From the NCBI RefSeq assembly GCF_020085105.1, contig NC_058053.1, positions 17,072,388 to 17,136,387 on the forward strand: a stretch of 64,000 bases of DNA, written 5' to 3'. The first letter of the stretch is position 1; each line of letters opens with the position of its first letter. Source of the stretch: Siniperca chuatsi. Taxonomy: Eukaryota > Chordata > Actinopteri > Centrarchiformes > Sinipercidae. The notes beneath the pieces were generated by a model, which was not told the origin of the DNA, did no database searches, and saw nothing but the letters and a program-made list of their open reading frames with translations. Of the stretch, positions 34,818 through 46,328 are shown piece after piece. Position numbers and translations under genes: made by a program.

Positions 34818-36179
34818 TATGCCTCACCAATCCAAACCATACCGTAACCTTCTAAGCAACAGGTCACGGAGAAACACCCGCTGATGAGGTACAATGTGTG
34901 TTATTGTAACACAGTAACACTCAGGTCTATATAATGGCATGTATTCATGCATACATTATACTGTGGTCTCAGTAAAAACAAATCCCCACAAGAAGGCAAC
35001 CTAATGTTTCACTCTTAAAACATACTTTAGCAGAATGATTCCCTTTCTGCAGCTTCTACGTGGTTATGAATACATTCACCTACACACTGGAGCACAATCC
35101 ACTCTGCACCCCTTTGTTAATAAACAGATACAGTACATGAAATGCTTAGTATTCCCCTGAGGAATGAAATTATTGAACATAAAAGATTTGATTGTGAACA
35201 CAACCAAATTGGCAGAATAATTGCATCAGCAATCAGAAACAGGCATTGATGACGCCACATTGAGCAACCTTTAAGATGTCTATATTTTAGTATAAGATTA
35301 AATTGCAGCAATGGTTTTAACTTATAATGAAAAGGCTAATACTACTATTGCATTTTTCTTTTCAACAAATCCCAAAAAGAACAAAACCAACAATGAATAT
35401 ATCCTACTAACAAGTATTACCTGTGTAGGCAAAGCCTGATATAGTTTATTCCTCTGCCATAGACCTCCATTGTTGTCTAAAAACTATTAAAAACATACAG
35501 GAGCCACACCATTTTACTGGGTGACATTTTCCTTCATTGCAATGAACATGGGTACTGTAGCTTATTTTAAGTAAATCATACATACCGTACACTGTCTTGG
35601 TGCATTAAATACTATAACACCAAATTTGTATTAATCCGCAGCTGCATATAGTCCCGACAAATACACAGTTTACTCCTGTTCAAGTACAGTTTGCTAAAAC
35701 TAGCGTCCAGCTGTTTTAGGAAATTACTTAGACTTTTTAAAAATAAAAAAACTATGTATTTGTCATCTGTTTTTAAAGATTTATGAAGGTACTGAGAGAT
35801 GGGATTTGTTGACAATAAGAAAAACATGGAATAACGCCAGCCTTCATCATTAAACCAAACAGATTCAGTGCATGCAAACGGACACCTATGCACTAAGCAT
35901 TTCATATCAAGTATACACTCTATAGCTCTGCACATATACTTGTCAATGTGCCATAACCATTAAGTTACATCTGCTGTAAACTAAAAGATCTCCAACAGAG
36001 GCTGTAATCCAGGACTTGTGTGCCCAAGAAATTTTCCTCTGGTGTAAACCAATAGTGAGGTATAATGACTGATGGTGGCTGGATGGAGTGAGGACGAAAA
36101 ATAAACACGATGCGTGGTAACTGTCAGAGTGTAATGTCATGGGTAGCACTGTGCTGAGATGTGAAGGTTTGTTGAGGGT

Positions 36180-36314
36180 TCAGGGTTCAGTCAAGCCCTC
36201 TGTGCGGTTACAAAGTGACTGGTAGAGTTCAGAGCTCAGTGAGTATGCTGAGAGGGCCTGTTTGAACTCCTCCAGGGGGCAGTAGACTCCACTACAACCT
36301 GGTATAAGTTGATC
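36180..36314 (-). CDS. acp6: acp6 coding exon 10 (last)
   Basis: Acceptor TTTTTCGGTAG. It encodes 44 residues beginning [17 protein letters not shown] and ending GLTEP, then TGA. It aligns with the human C-terminus around [20 protein letters not shown]. Confidence 0.93.
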   Translation of the reverse strand, partial: DQLIPGCSGVYCPLEEFKQALSAYSLSSELYQSLCNRTEGLTEP

Positions 36315-39300
36315 CTACCGAAAAACAAGCAACTTAGAGTAAAACACAACCGAAATAAAATGCAACAGCTTATCAAATAAACGTAGACACATTCCCTCCC
36401 CCTACCTGGCCTGTGTATGACACTTTAACGAAGGCCTTGTTGGTCTGCCGGTGTTGGTGCAGCTCCAGAGTGATATCAGCGGCATATGGTGGCCATCTCA
36501 TGTCAAATATCCCCAAAGCCATCAGACAGGGAATCAAAGTGGTGTCGTGTGCAGAGTACAGAAACAACTTCCTGTTTGAGAGAGGACAGTGGACAATTTA
36601 AAGACCAAACACATTCAAGTTTGTGCAAGAAATGGGTGTGTCCGTCCAGAGGTGTCCAACCTGTTTGGCTCTGATGAGGTGCCCTGTAGTTTCTCCTCAA
36701 TGTTGGCTAACAATGTGTGCAGGAGGGGTCCCACACACAGCTGCAAGTTCTCCCTGCCAAAAACATAGCAAAAGAATTAAAAGGTGGCCTGTTGAACTGT
36801 TGAACTCAACAAAACGGTTAGGTAAAACCTCCTTACTGACACTGGTAGAGGGTTATTGTTTAAACCGGAATCTACCCTTTTCAAAAGACCCTCCTTTGTT
36901 GACTTTGTTTAATCTAACCTTTGGCTGGGCTGGTAAACATGGCAGATCATATCCACAGCTCTCTGTTCTACTTTATTCCTCCAGGTGTCCAGCACAGGTG
37001 GGCAGGGCAGGCCGTGTGTCTGTTAAGGAGCAGAGACTTGACACAGTCAGTATCAGCTAGGCTGTTGAGCAACACAAACCTCAAAAGGAAACGTCTGGCA
37101 CGACTGAAGGTTTTGTTCAGTTTTCCAAAGCCGTCATTTTATTATGAGATATTTGCCATTTTCCCCTTCATCCTAGTTATTTTCTAAAGTGGTGTCTGTG
37201 TGGGCAACTCAAAGTAAAGAGGATTTCAATTTTAAGCCGTGACAGTAAAATCTACCAATAGCTTTATTTTCTGTTTAAGTGAATTATAGCTGTATTGACT
37301 CAGAAATGTGTTGCTTTAATTTGTCTGTTAGTTTGAATGAGTTGTAACTGATAACAGGTGGATCTGAACATAATCAGCAAGAATGTTAGGTAGAGCTTCA
37401 GTATTTGGCTTTGGCTGATGAGGAAAAACCCCCAAACAAAAACAGCAAATTCAGCAAAGCCCAATAAAGATGCCCCTTCTGTCTTGTTTCAGATCTTGTA
37501 GTGGCCCAAGTGTGCATATTTAAAAGATGGTTATTTGAACATCTACAAAAAACGCCCCTCTTACATCTGTTATTACCCTACTGATTCAGCTATGCAAAAC
37601 ATGATTTTCAGTCTCTCGTCCGTACATTTCTATAACTGACTGAATTAGAAGTCTTTAGATTTGCCATCTATGCAATTATGAATTCAACGGGAACTTATTT
37701 TAAAACATCTTCAATTATGGCCACAAGTAAATGTTTAAACTCAAATCATGCTGAATCTGTTATTTAACTTGTTAATCTCTAGACTGAACTGTTTTGGAGT
37801 TTCATCTTACATAACTAGCAGCTTGCTGGGTTGCTGCCTCCGGCCAGGCTAAGTCTTGATAATAATGGTATGTATTCTGAAAACTTGTGGTGAGACCTAA
37901 CAAAAGTCATATGAATCATGATGTGGCGGTGTCACCTCTCTGGCAACCATGTCGTCCCTAATGAGGATGAAGTCGATATGCTGGTGAGCAGCAATGCCCA
38001 ATGCGTTCTGGATGCTCTGCAGGTCTGCTGCAATGTCTGGTAGAGTGGACGACTCTGCCCAGCGGTGGCTGCACAGAACACACAGTGTCAGCCACAAAAC
38101 ACAGACATACCATGACAACCTGTCAGAGGCATCTCAACTCGGCTTATAATTTTGCACAACACATTATTCAAGATTCCAGTTTTGGGTAGCCTCTACATAC
38201 CTGCCAAGGATTTTGAGCAGCTTGCATCCATGGTAGTTAGGATACAGGATTTCAGATTCTGCCTCGGTTGTTAATATAGGCACAATTTCTTCAAGTAGAA
38301 CGGAAAATGACAAACACAGATTTGATGAGATCCAAAATAGAATAAATAACATCATGCACCCATGGATTTTTACCCTACCTTTTTGTTTTTGCTGGAAGAG
38401 CCCTGCTACCAGGCACTTGGCAGATTCAATGGTCCTCACAATGTTAGTGGAGCGCACACTAAAAATGGAAAAAATAGGTCATGGAAAGCAGCCAACTTGA
38501 AAATAGTAAAGCATTTAGGCTGATGCCCTGTGTACTGCACTCATAAACCTAATGTATCAAAACTGTAGAGTACAGAAATACGTTTGTGCTCCTGCTACCC
38601 GTCATGATGTGCAACACTTACTAGACCTCGGCTGGGCTAAAGGTGGAGCTGAGGAAATGACTCTCCTCAGTGTATCTCCTCCTCAGCCTCTTGCCCAGCT
38701 CATACAGCTGCTGCATGCCCACTGTGGTCAGCTGACCGGGGAACGTGCCACCCTGCCAAGCGTGACAAACAGGATCAAGTTTTAGTCACAGATGTGGCCT
38801 AACAGACATACACCTGCGATGACATGCAGGAAACAGGAACCCAGTGTGAATGTGGTATAAGGATGGCAGGAGTCCATATTGGGGGATTTAGTTTTCTAAG
38901 CTGAATCCAGTGCAGTAAACCTCTTTAGTAAAGCAGCTAACTCAGTACAGGAAACTATCATTTCCATTGACACTGTGGCTGGCAAACAGGAACACAATAT
39001 CTCACTGGGAAGCGCTACACAGTTCAGCAGTATTACAGAGAGGAGGTGAATGAATGAACCTGCTTTAATGTCATCTGTAAGGCGTTGTAATGAATACTGG
39101 TGGCCACTAGAGGGAGAGAGGCTAACTGAATATGAGAGTGAGGTACTTTCTGAATCCACAAGTTGTTTCACATCTATAAAAAGGCAAGAACACCTAAATA
39201 TATAGAGTCAATAAAACGTATTTAATCCAATATAACTTGTCACACCTTGATTACACACAGGTAATCGTATAACATACAAAACAACAGGCCTGTCCCACAG

Positions 39301-39987
39301 AAGCAGGTATTAACTCGTCATAGGGGGAAAAAGCACAGATGTAACTAACTATTATTGGTGACTCTCTTGTCACAGTAAACTGTGCACAATGTCAGGGCCC
39401 TGGCACAGGCACACTTAAATGGAATGACATCAATATGTTACAAAATCTTATCAGGAACTAACTACACAAGTTGCTGTACCTGAATTTGTTCCTTCAGCTC
39501 TTTTCTTGTCTGACTGCATTCAACACCACAAAACACACCTACTCACGGTCAGTATGTTTCTCCGATAGCTGTCTTCTACAGGAGCTGGGGGCCTGGGGCC
39601 ACCATGAAGATCTGTCACTACATAGTTGATGTTGGTGTGTGGTGGAGGCTCCAAGAGTGTTGGCACCCATTGGACCTTTGATGAGACAAACATGCCCAGA
39701 CAAAGAATTTCGTAGTTATTATATGACACTACATCTTTTAAAGACACAAAAATGCAGAAAAAATGTTTTACCTCCATCACATAAGGTATTGACTTTAGTG
39801 GCGTTCGGGCACCATGTCGGAACAGGACTTGGACCAATTTTAGTTCGTAGGGAGAACTGAGATTTGTGTCAGCAGAGGAGCAACTGGAAGCAACTGGATC
39901 TGATTCAGTCTTCTGCGACCACAGCATTGAACCAAAAGCCAATGACACCGAACTGAAAACACCTACTTTGGTCCAAAGATTCCTCAT
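36180..39987 (-). CDS. acp6: ACP6: mitochondrial lysophosphatidic acid phosphatase (10 coding exons)
   Basis: Histidine acid phosphatase that hydrolyses lysophosphatidic acid to monoacylglycerol, known to be mitochondrial in mammals. Minus-strand exons 39987-39772, 39675-39547, 38752-38622, 38458-38379, 38288-38201, 38068-37936, 37019-36919, 36753-36661, 36571-36406 and 36314-36180 join without a stop into 1272 nt, 423 residues (human 428). The N-terminus ([20 protein letters not shown]) resembles a mitochondrial presequence. The catalytic RHGARTP motif is at 57-63 with His58 as the expected nucleophile, the conserved RSTN at 161-164, and the second active-site motif SAHD gives His332-Asp333. 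All catalytic motifs are intact. It is convergent with bcl9. Confidence 0.96.
36406..36571 (-). CDS. acp6: acp6 coding exon 9
   Basis: It encodes [20 protein letters not shown] and continues with [11 protein letters not shown], carrying the proton-donor HD motif. Phase 2 in, phase 0 out; donor CAG/GTAGGG. Confidence 0.95.
36661..36753 (-). CDS. acp6: acp6 coding exon 8
   Basis: It encodes [20 protein letters not shown], aligned with human RESLQMAVGPFLHILESN. The donor is CAG/GTTGGA. Confidence 0.93.
36919..37019 (-). CDS. acp6: acp6 coding exon 7
   Basis: It encodes [20 protein letters not shown] and AVDMICHVY, aligned with human [20 protein letters not shown]. Acceptor CCTTAACAG, donor AAAG/GTTAGA. 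Phase 0 in, phase 2 out. Confidence 0.9.
37020..37935 (-). other. acp6: acp6 intron 6
   Basis: 916 bases of AT-rich sequence with nothing recognisable. Confidence 0.7.
37936..38068 (-). CDS. acp6: acp6 coding exon 6
   Basis: It encodes [20 protein letters not shown] then IDFILIRDD, aligned with human ISEDLKKVKDRMGID ... VDFFILLDN. Acceptor CTGTGCAG, donor GAGAG/GTGACA. Confidence 0.92.
38201..38288 (-). CDS. acp6: acp6 coding exon 5
   Basis: It encodes [19 protein letters not shown], aligned with human DEADSEVLYPNYQSC. Acceptor CTACTTGAAG, donor CAG/GTATGT. Confidence 0.93.
38379..38458 (-). CDS. acp6: acp6 coding exon 4
   Basis: It encodes [20 protein letters not shown], aligned with human [20 protein letters not shown]. 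The conserved Arg-Ser-Thr belongs to the acid phosphatase active site. Donor AAAG/GTAGGG. Confidence 0.95.
38622..38752 (-). CDS. acp6: acp6 coding exon 3
   Basis: It encodes [20 protein letters not shown] then [10 protein letters not shown], aligned with human [20 protein letters not shown]. Acceptor CGCTTGGCAG, donor TA/GTAAGT. Phase 0 in, phase 2 out. Confidence 0.95.
38753..39546 (-). other. acp6: acp6 intron 2
   Basis: 794 bases. It contains a CTCF-like motif at 39101-39117; otherwise nothing recognised. Confidence 0.7.
39101..39117 (+). promoter_or_regulatory. CTCF-like motif in acp6 intron 2
   Basis: TGGCCACTAGAGGGAGA on the plus strand fits the CTCF pattern TGGCCACYAGRGGG. It is the only one of the four CTCF-like sites in the window in this orientation. 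Confidence 0.4.
39547..39675 (-). CDS. acp6: acp6 coding exon 2
   Basis: It encodes [20 protein letters not shown] then [12 protein letters not shown], aligned with human [20 protein letters not shown]. Phase 0 on both sides. The preceding intron is only 96 bases and happens to stay open in this frame, so a naive ORF reads through it. Confidence 0.93.
39772..39987 (-). CDS. acp6: acp6 coding exon 1
   Basis: ATG at 39987, 72 codons, donor GGAG/GTAAAA. It encodes the presequence-like N-terminus and the catalytic [18 protein letters not shown]. An AG lies two bases before the ATG (CACAACACAG/CCATG), so a spliced non-coding exon upstream is likely. Confidence 0.93.
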
Positions 39988-40198
39988 GGCTGTGTTGTGA
40001 ACGAAGCAGACAAATTGTTTTAGTGTGAATTAACTACACACGCATTAGGGTTAATATTAGGAGAAATAACTTTTATCATTAGTAACAGTTAACAAGAATA
40101 ATTATTTTACTGGTGGCATTACGAAAGGCTCTCAGTCTGCCTTTTGTTACACAGCAGTCTTGAAACAGCTCAAGCTTCCTCTTTACTTTGGAGTAAGA

Positions 40199-40530
40199 CA
40201 GCAACTAACGATTAGTTTCCCTGTTAGTTAATCAGAAAATTATTTTCTCAATTAATGAATTCATTGTTTGGTCTATAAAATGTAACAAAATAGTGAATTA
40301 AAAAAAAGACCTATCACAATTTCCTAAAGATCAATTTGACATATTCATACTGCTTGTTTGGTCTAACTAACATTCCAAAGCCCAAATTCAGATCGTTATC
40401 ATAGAAAACCAGCTAAATTTTCTTACAAAAATCTAATCGATCAATCATCAAAATAGTTAAAGTTACCAATTAATTTTTTGTTGATGACAAACGTTTGATG
40501 TTTAGTCGACTAGCTGCTAGTTTTAGCTCT
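40199..40530. mobile_element. MITE-like element, AATCGATTAATCG family
   Basis: Starts CAGCAACTAACGATTAG and ends TTTAGTCGACTAGCTGCTAG, the same family as 6690-7039. It lies just upstream of acp6 coding exon 1. No coding capacity. Confidence 0.55.
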
Positions 40531-41221
40531 ACTTTCAGCTATACTATGCAATACTAACCTGCGTTAACTGATACAATTAAATTTTCTGTCCAATGATGTC
40601 GGGGATGATGATGGGTAGATGATGCAGTAGCAGTAGCTAACTATAATAGTTGAAGTAAGGCAGCGTTAGCACCATGGATGTATGGTCTTATTATACACCC
40701 ACAGTTAGCACCTATACAAGGTCTGCAAGATAAAGACCCTCAAATCTTTGGGGATCATATCTGACGTTAGTTATGCCCTACGTTAAATTAGATAACAGCT
40801 AACAAACGAGACGCCCAGCTGTAACTTAGCACTGGCTGGTGCAACGAGCTCTTCAGGGGGCGTAACGGCTTTTCTACTCAAACGTGTCTCACTCGTGAAA
40901 TATATTAAGTTCATATAAAGTTAACCTAGTTATACAATAAAACTCCTAAATACTGTACGATAAGGGCTATTCAAACTACAGATAACCCGAGTTTCAACAC
41001 GAAGTCGTTGCTAACTGAAGCACGTTAAGAAAACACTACTCGGCACAAGGCTAACGGTAACTCTTAGAAAAACTAGCTAGTTGCAACACAACATGATAAC
41101 ATGAAGTTTAACCTTCGTCTCAACAGCAGAAATGACACGGATGATACCGAAGCTCAGAAGCTGGTTTCACTCATAGACTGAAGCTCAGTTTCAATACATT
41201 GTAAACTAAACCCTAAACCCA

Positions 41222-41273
41222 CGCGCATGCGCAGAACCGCAAAGTAACTGTATATCACCTGACTGATGACGTC
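41222..41273 (-). promoter_or_regulatory. acp6: NRF1 and CRE motifs, candidate acp6 promoter
   Basis: CGCGCATGCGCA (41222-41233) is an exact NRF1 palindrome and TGACGTC (41267-41273) is a CRE core. They lie about 1.2 kb upstream of the acp6 start codon at the edge of a moderately CpG-rich stretch (about 40790-41290). NRF1 sites are common at genes for mitochondrial proteins, which suits acp6. No strong splice donor follows immediately, so the first exon is not defined. Confidence 0.45.
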
Positions 41274-41740
41274 CGAAGCGCTTCACTCTGACAGTTACTG
41301 ACAAGCATTTATTGTTTGTCTTTTCCTTTTTTTCTTAATGAACTGGTATGACTGATTGTACATTATAACTAAAACTATAAAATAAATAAATAAAATAAAA
41401 TAAACAAAGTTTTACAGCTAAACTATGTGGTTGGCATACAAGTGGGATAAGAAGAGAGGAGAATAACTGAGAAATGTGGCCATGTGTGTTAGAAAGACAA
41501 TCATAAGTATGAGAACATTTCCTCCTGATAAGTAATAACAGTAACATCTAGCCTGTATTTAATACAGCATTTCTGAACAAAAGTATACAGACTTAATAAC
41601 ACGCAGGCTTCTTGGACTTTCATTGCACACATATAAGAGTAAAACTATTAACATCAGCGAGGTGTGGCGGTGCTTCGGTCTCAGTCTTGAATGGCTGCTG
41701 TAAGTTTTACAAGCCACCAGATGTCACTGTGTTTGCTGAG

Positions 41741-41762
41741 TTTGAAGCCCCGAGGCTTCAAA
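41741..41762. repeat. Short inverted repeat
   Basis: TTTGAAGCC and GGCTTCAAA are separated by four bases. The stretch upstream (AAGCCACCAGATGTCACTGT) resembles dispersed fish repeats. Confidence 0.4.
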
Positions 41763-41894
41763 TCTTTTTTCCGCACAAACAGAAAGAAAGCCCAAAAAAA
41801 CTTCACAAGGTTTCCTCCGCTCATCACTAAGTCACGTCAGTCAACCTAGCTAACTGTACCACGACAACGGAGCTCACTTTTATCAGATACTTAC

Positions 41895-42110
41895 TTTCTG
41901 AAACGAAGTTCCTCTGCTACTCTCGATAGAAAACACAGCGTTCAGTAAATGATCAATTCATCTGTCATTCAGCAACTCGTGCCACCGGTTCAAGCTAAAG
42001 GACATGTCGGGAACTGTAGGGCAGCAGATGAAACCCTACAATAGAAGTAAGGGTGGTGGCTACAATGGTAAAACGACATTTCCCGGCAGCCACATTACAG
42101 GCAGACCTTT
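41895..42110 (-). promoter_or_regulatory. acp6: Candidate alternative acp6 promoter and non-coding first exon
   Basis: On the minus strand a strong donor CAGAAA/GTAAGTAT ends a possible exon at 41895. About 100 bases upstream the minus strand reads CTACAGTTCCCGACATG, similar to the ACTACAATTCCCAGCATG element found at many vertebrate start sites (ZNF143/GFY type), and then GCCGGGAAATG. This would place the 5'UTR exon about 1.9 kb from coding exon 1. It could also belong to an unannotated minus-strand transcript. Confidence 0.35.
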
Positions 42111-45100
42111 CTTCTTCTTCTTTTAAAAGATTCGCGGTGGAGGAGATGCCTCAATGTGCTGCTGCCATCTACAGGACCCGAGTGTATCTGCACGTCACAG
42201 TGCTCCAGTGCTGAAGTTTGTTATCCCAAACAAATTAAGAGAAAATGTCCTGTCATTAACAAATGTAATTTTTGTAATGATAAATGAAAAAGATCTACTT
42301 TATGACTCCTCATACAAAACAGCATTGTGTAGGAAACCAGAGTATTATTTTGCTCATCAGACAAATCATATACTGTTGGAAGCCAAGAATATTTTCATTA
42401 TTATTATTTTCATTAAGAATCAGAAAATATACAACTGACAGTTAATTTACACATTTTATTTGGTAAATTTAGTCATTCCAAGTTTTCTAAATCTTTTGAA
42501 TTATTCATCATAGAATTTTTTCATTATTAAATAACATTGAGTGTATTAAGTTTATTACAGTAATAATAAGAAATGTGTACATGTAAGAAATCTGCTTCAG
42601 TAGTTACGCCTTTTGCACTTCATTCACTATTTTGAATTTGATCCTCTATTTTGATTTTGATTAATACTTTATACTTTTACTTCAATGGATTGTAGAGGGA
42701 AATATTATAGTATTTAAATATTTATTACACTACATGGATTTGACAGCCACAGTACATTTCAGATTTACATTGCCAAAACATATCATAAGCTTATAAAATA
42801 TTGATTGTACTTGGTGGAACATTGTTGTACCCATAAGTATATAAAGTGGTAAGAATATAGTTGCTTACATGATAATTAACCAGGAATGATAATATGTATA
42901 ATACTATAAAACTCTGATAGGTGCTGAATAATGAGTTATTTTACTGTTGATACTTCAGTAGATTTTGCTGCTTATAATTAAGTAAAATACTTCTTACAAC
43001 ATTAAATAATGCTCATCTTCCATCTTAAATGCAGATTCTGCTAATTTGCTAACCCTGTGGTGTCAATCAATTAAAATAAATCTCGTACAGGTTTATTGTC
43101 CAAAACATGAGAGTCTGAGAGACTGAAAACTGAAATCTGAGAAGCATATTCCAACTTGAGTGCTCATCTCGGTTACATTTTTAAATAAATAAAGAGAGCA
43201 GACAGCAAGTAGTGCATAAAACATCACCTCAGCTTTGCCCATGGGTGATTTACAGGGAAAAGATTTTATTGAACAGCAACGTGGGGTCATCATCCTGCCT
43301 ACTGCTCTAAAATATATGCCCTATATAGCATAATCTCATACAATGATGATGAAAAGAGGGCAACTTTGTAGAGGTGTAGATAATCTTATCTGCAACAAAC
43401 AAACAAAATGGCAGCATCTACTGCAGCTTTCAACTCTCTTTCAGCTTGTGACAGACCAAGCAGGATCTCAGTGCTCAGCTTTTTGGCAGGGAGGGTGAGA
43501 CAGTCTTTGTTTGTGTAAATACTGTATATCTTCCCCAGTCTGTCTCCTGCAGGTCCTTTCTAGTGAAAACAGACTGAAAAATGTAAATGGTGACAGGATA
43601 CTGATCTAGAACTGCAGGAAAGCTCCTCACATCTCTTACTCATTTCCACCTTTAGTTTACAGCAATTCCGTATTAACCACAAGGTCTTGATATGATGCAA
43701 GTTGGTCTAAATGTAAATCCTCTCTGATTTTCTGAGCTCAGTTTTACATATTCAGTATGTGTACATCTACATTTATTATATATCTTTTAGTAACATACAT
43801 ACATCTCTATATGCTGATGTATCAGAAGAAGTATTTGAATTAATCACCACCAAAGAGAGCAGATTGTACAGTTGATTTATTAATTTGTGATGGGTTAGTG
43901 ATGACATTTATTGCATAAAGATCTGTGTGAAAGAACCAAAAACTGCAGTGAATGTACAGTCGCCTGAACATTTCTGTTTTTTAAATGAATGTTTGCTGTA
44001 GAAGATATGTAGGATTGAACTTCACACCCACAGTTGCAGTAAATGTTCATTTAAAAACTGCTGGCATACTCAACCTGTAGAATTATTCTGCATATAGTAA
44101 GAACAAGACACTGGAAATGAAATAAAATACATTCAAAGACATCAACTGAAACATACATTGCATAGAGATAAATTCACTATTTACACAATGGCTCCAGGAG
44201 AGAAACTGAAGTGCAATGTTGCCACCCAGTGGCTGGATCTCCTTATAACAGCATCCAAGCAGTGCCTCTTCTTTTTCTTTCCCTTGAATCCCTTTTGAAA
44301 AGGAAACAGGCTACACTCTCTCATCTCTTCTGCACACAAAGGCTCCTGTCAAATATATAACTAATAATGTGAGTTTTACTCACACTTTTTTAGATTGTAG
44401 TGATAATTATTGAGTTGCATTTTATGTTTGTTGACTTGCAGGCATAGTGCAACCATGTTAGCAAGTAACAGATGGCTTAGTTTAAATTTACAGTCTTTGC
44501 CATGACTTTTGGAATAATAAATATAGAAATATGTTATATGGAAAGAGATATGGTTGGGGGGTGGTTGGTTGTGCTATTTAAAGTCACAACCTAATCTATG
44601 ATTAATTGAATAGTTGAGATGTGTGTCATAATTTGCTTTATAATGAAATGATTCCCTAAGTTATCTCACACCAAGCATCACGTTATTCTCACTTAATAGT
44701 CTATTTATCTGTCTTAGTTTTTGGCTTTAACTGTTTAAGTGAAACATAATATGTGCAATAGGAAGGTATCACACCTGTTACCCTGTTTCCATTTCAAAAT
44801 AGATTTTTCTTTTGCAGTTTGGTTGTCTGTTTTTCAAGCTCTGGGACAGATTAGTTCACAAACACTATCTGCTCACAGCGCTCACACGTCAGATTTACAT
44901 GGTCCACTCACAGATCTCAGTGTCTCTTACTAAAGTGAACATTTAGTCCAACCTCTGTAGTCAAGTGTCAGGCTTCAGTGCCAGAGTTTGCATAATTAGC
45001 CTGTGCTCACGTTCTGACCCCTTCACTCAGAAATAACACTCAGACTCCTCTTGGTGTCTTCCTAAACTGATCTTTCTGTCCCTTCTCTTTGGTTCTGAAG

Positions 45101-45154
45101 GTCCAGCCCTTCCCCTCCTGCCCCCCTCATCAGCCACTCTTTCTGGTTGTGAGT
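42111..45154. other. Region between acp6 promoter and gja5, including gja5 3'UTR
   Basis: AT-rich sequence with no coding exon. It contains a degraded copy of the ACTTTTACT-type repeat at about 42630-43010. The gja5 3'UTR must begin at 45154 and extend leftward. Several minus-strand AATAAA candidates exist (about 43265, 43876, 43907), and none can be preferred. Confidence 0.5.
42630..43010 (+). repeat. ACTTTTACT-type repeat, degraded copy
   Basis: It contains TTATACTTTTACTTCAATGG, a CACTACATGGATTTGACAG segment and a terminal ATTAAGTAAAATACTTCTTA segment in the same order as other copies of the family. Confidence 0.45.
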
Positions 45155-46303
45155 CTATACTGACAGGTCATCTTGGCGAGCCCGGCTGCTGGTCCCACTG
45201 GTCTTGCTCAGGCGGCGTTTGTCCTTCATGTAGCCAGAGTGCAGCAGAAGCGATGGGGAGCAGCTGTTGGGCAGCTCTGTGGGTGCTTGGTCGTATCTCA
45301 TCCTCAGGAAGTCTTCCTCGTCCTCCAGGTTGTCGCAGCTGTGATGCTGCTCGGTGGCCAAGTTGACTGAGTTCTGCTGCAGCGCCATCCTGTTGTTGAA
45401 GGGATGAGAGGCCATAGAGGTCATGGGGTTCACTGAGCTCGGGGCTGCCAGGCACTGGCTGAAGTCAGGAGGAGGGGTGCAGGACGCCGACGGCCGAGGT
45501 GGGCTGTTGGGCTCCAAGGCTGCAGACACGGCCACCGTCACAGCTTTGTGGTTGCTCCTCTGCATCGCCTTGTTGCGTACACACTTCCTGGCGCTCTTCC
45601 AGCCAAGGTGGTACAGCTCCAACACAGAGAGCAGCAGAGACACAGCGGCCACCACCAGCATAAAGATGATGAAGACGTTCTTCTCTGTGGGCCGGGACAT
45701 GTAGCAGTTGACGGGGTTAGGGCAGGGCCAGGCCTTGCACAGGTACAACGCCCTGAGAAACACCCCATAGATCAGGTACTGCACCACTATAAATGTCACC
45801 TCCATCACTGTACGAATCATGATGCTCAGGATGTAAGTCTGCAGCAGCGCTCCTTTCAGGCGTACATGGCCTGTCCCATCAGATGCCATCATTCTTCCAC
45901 TCTCCTTCTGCTGGAGGTACTCCTTCTCCCCCTCCAGGTCTCCACCTTCCCCTCTCACCTCCCTCTCCTCCTGCTCCTTCCTCCGCTGCTTCTCCTCCCT
46001 TCGCACGATGTGCATTGCGTGGCCCATATAGATGAGGGACGGCGTGGAGACAAAAACGATCTGCAGTACCCAGTAGCGGATGTGGGCGATGGGGAAGGCG
46101 CTGTCATAACACACGTTGGTGCAACCGGGCTGCTGAGTGTCACACAGGAAATCGCTCTGCTCGTCACCCCAGGAGGACTCGGCTGCTGTGCCCAGCACCA
46201 GGATGCGAAAGATGAAGAGGACGGTGAGCCAGACCTTCCCGACCGAGGTGGAATGTTCCTGGACCTCCTCTAGGAAATTCCCCAGGAGACTCCAGTCCCC
46301 CAT
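45155..46303 (-). CDS. gja5: GJA5: connexin-40-type gap junction alpha-5 protein
   Basis: Gap-junction subunit: six form a hemichannel in the plasma membrane. 382 residues in one exon, as usual for alpha connexins (human GJA5 is 358). The start at 46303 gives [10 protein letters not shown]; the in-frame GTG codon before it is not the start. Extracellular loop 1 has C54-X6-C61-X3-C65, loop 2 has C189-X4-C194-X5-C200, as all connexins require. Membrane segments are at about 21-41, 77-97, 155-178 and 208-231. The cytoplasmic loop (about 100-150) is rich in Glu, Lys and Arg. The C-terminus [10 protein letters not shown] ... RARQDDLSV matches human GJA5 DKRRLSKASSKARSDDLSV. Teleosts have gja5a and gja5b; I cannot tell which from this sequence alone. 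Confidence 0.95.
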   Translation of the reverse strand: MGDWSLLGNFLEEVQEHSTSVGKVWLTVLFIFRILVLGTAAESSWGDEQSDFLCDTQQPGCTNVCYDSAFPIAHIRYWVLQIVFVSTPSLIYMGHAMHIVRREEKQRRKEQEEREVRGEGGDLEGEKEYLQQKESGRMMASDGTGHVRLKGALLQTYILSIMIRTVMEVTFIVVQYLIYGVFLRALYLCKAWPCPNPVNCYMSRPTEKNVFIIFMLVVAAVSLLLSVLELYHLGWKSARKCVRNKAMQRSNHKAVTVAVSAALEPNSPPRPSASCTPPPDFSQCLAAPSSVNPMTSMASHPFNNRMALQQNSVNLATEQHHSCDNLEDEEDFLRMRYDQAPTELPNSCSPSLLLHSGYMKDKRRLSKTSGTSSRARQDDLSV

Positions 46304-46328
46304 CACTGCTCACAGGCCAAACACACAC
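46304..46328 (-). other. gja5: gja5 5'UTR part of the coding exon
   Basis: A plausible acceptor CTTTGTGTGTCAG ends at 46329, giving 25 bases of UTR before the ATG. Connexin genes typically have an intron just upstream of the start. The upstream non-coding exon was not found. Confidence 0.4.

Noticed and set aside
39676..39771. Reading through acp6 intron 1 as coding
   Set aside because: The frame happens to stay open, but the segment has no ACP6 similarity and is bounded by good splice sites; removing it restores the human alignment.
45548..46273. 241-codon plus-strand ORF
   Set aside because: It overlaps gja5 on the opposite strand and shows no family features, whereas the minus frame is a complete connexin.
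46304..46306. GTG codon one position before the gja5 ATG as a start
   Set aside because: All connexins begin MGDWS or similar, and the ATG at 46303 gives exactly that; a GTG start is not expected here.
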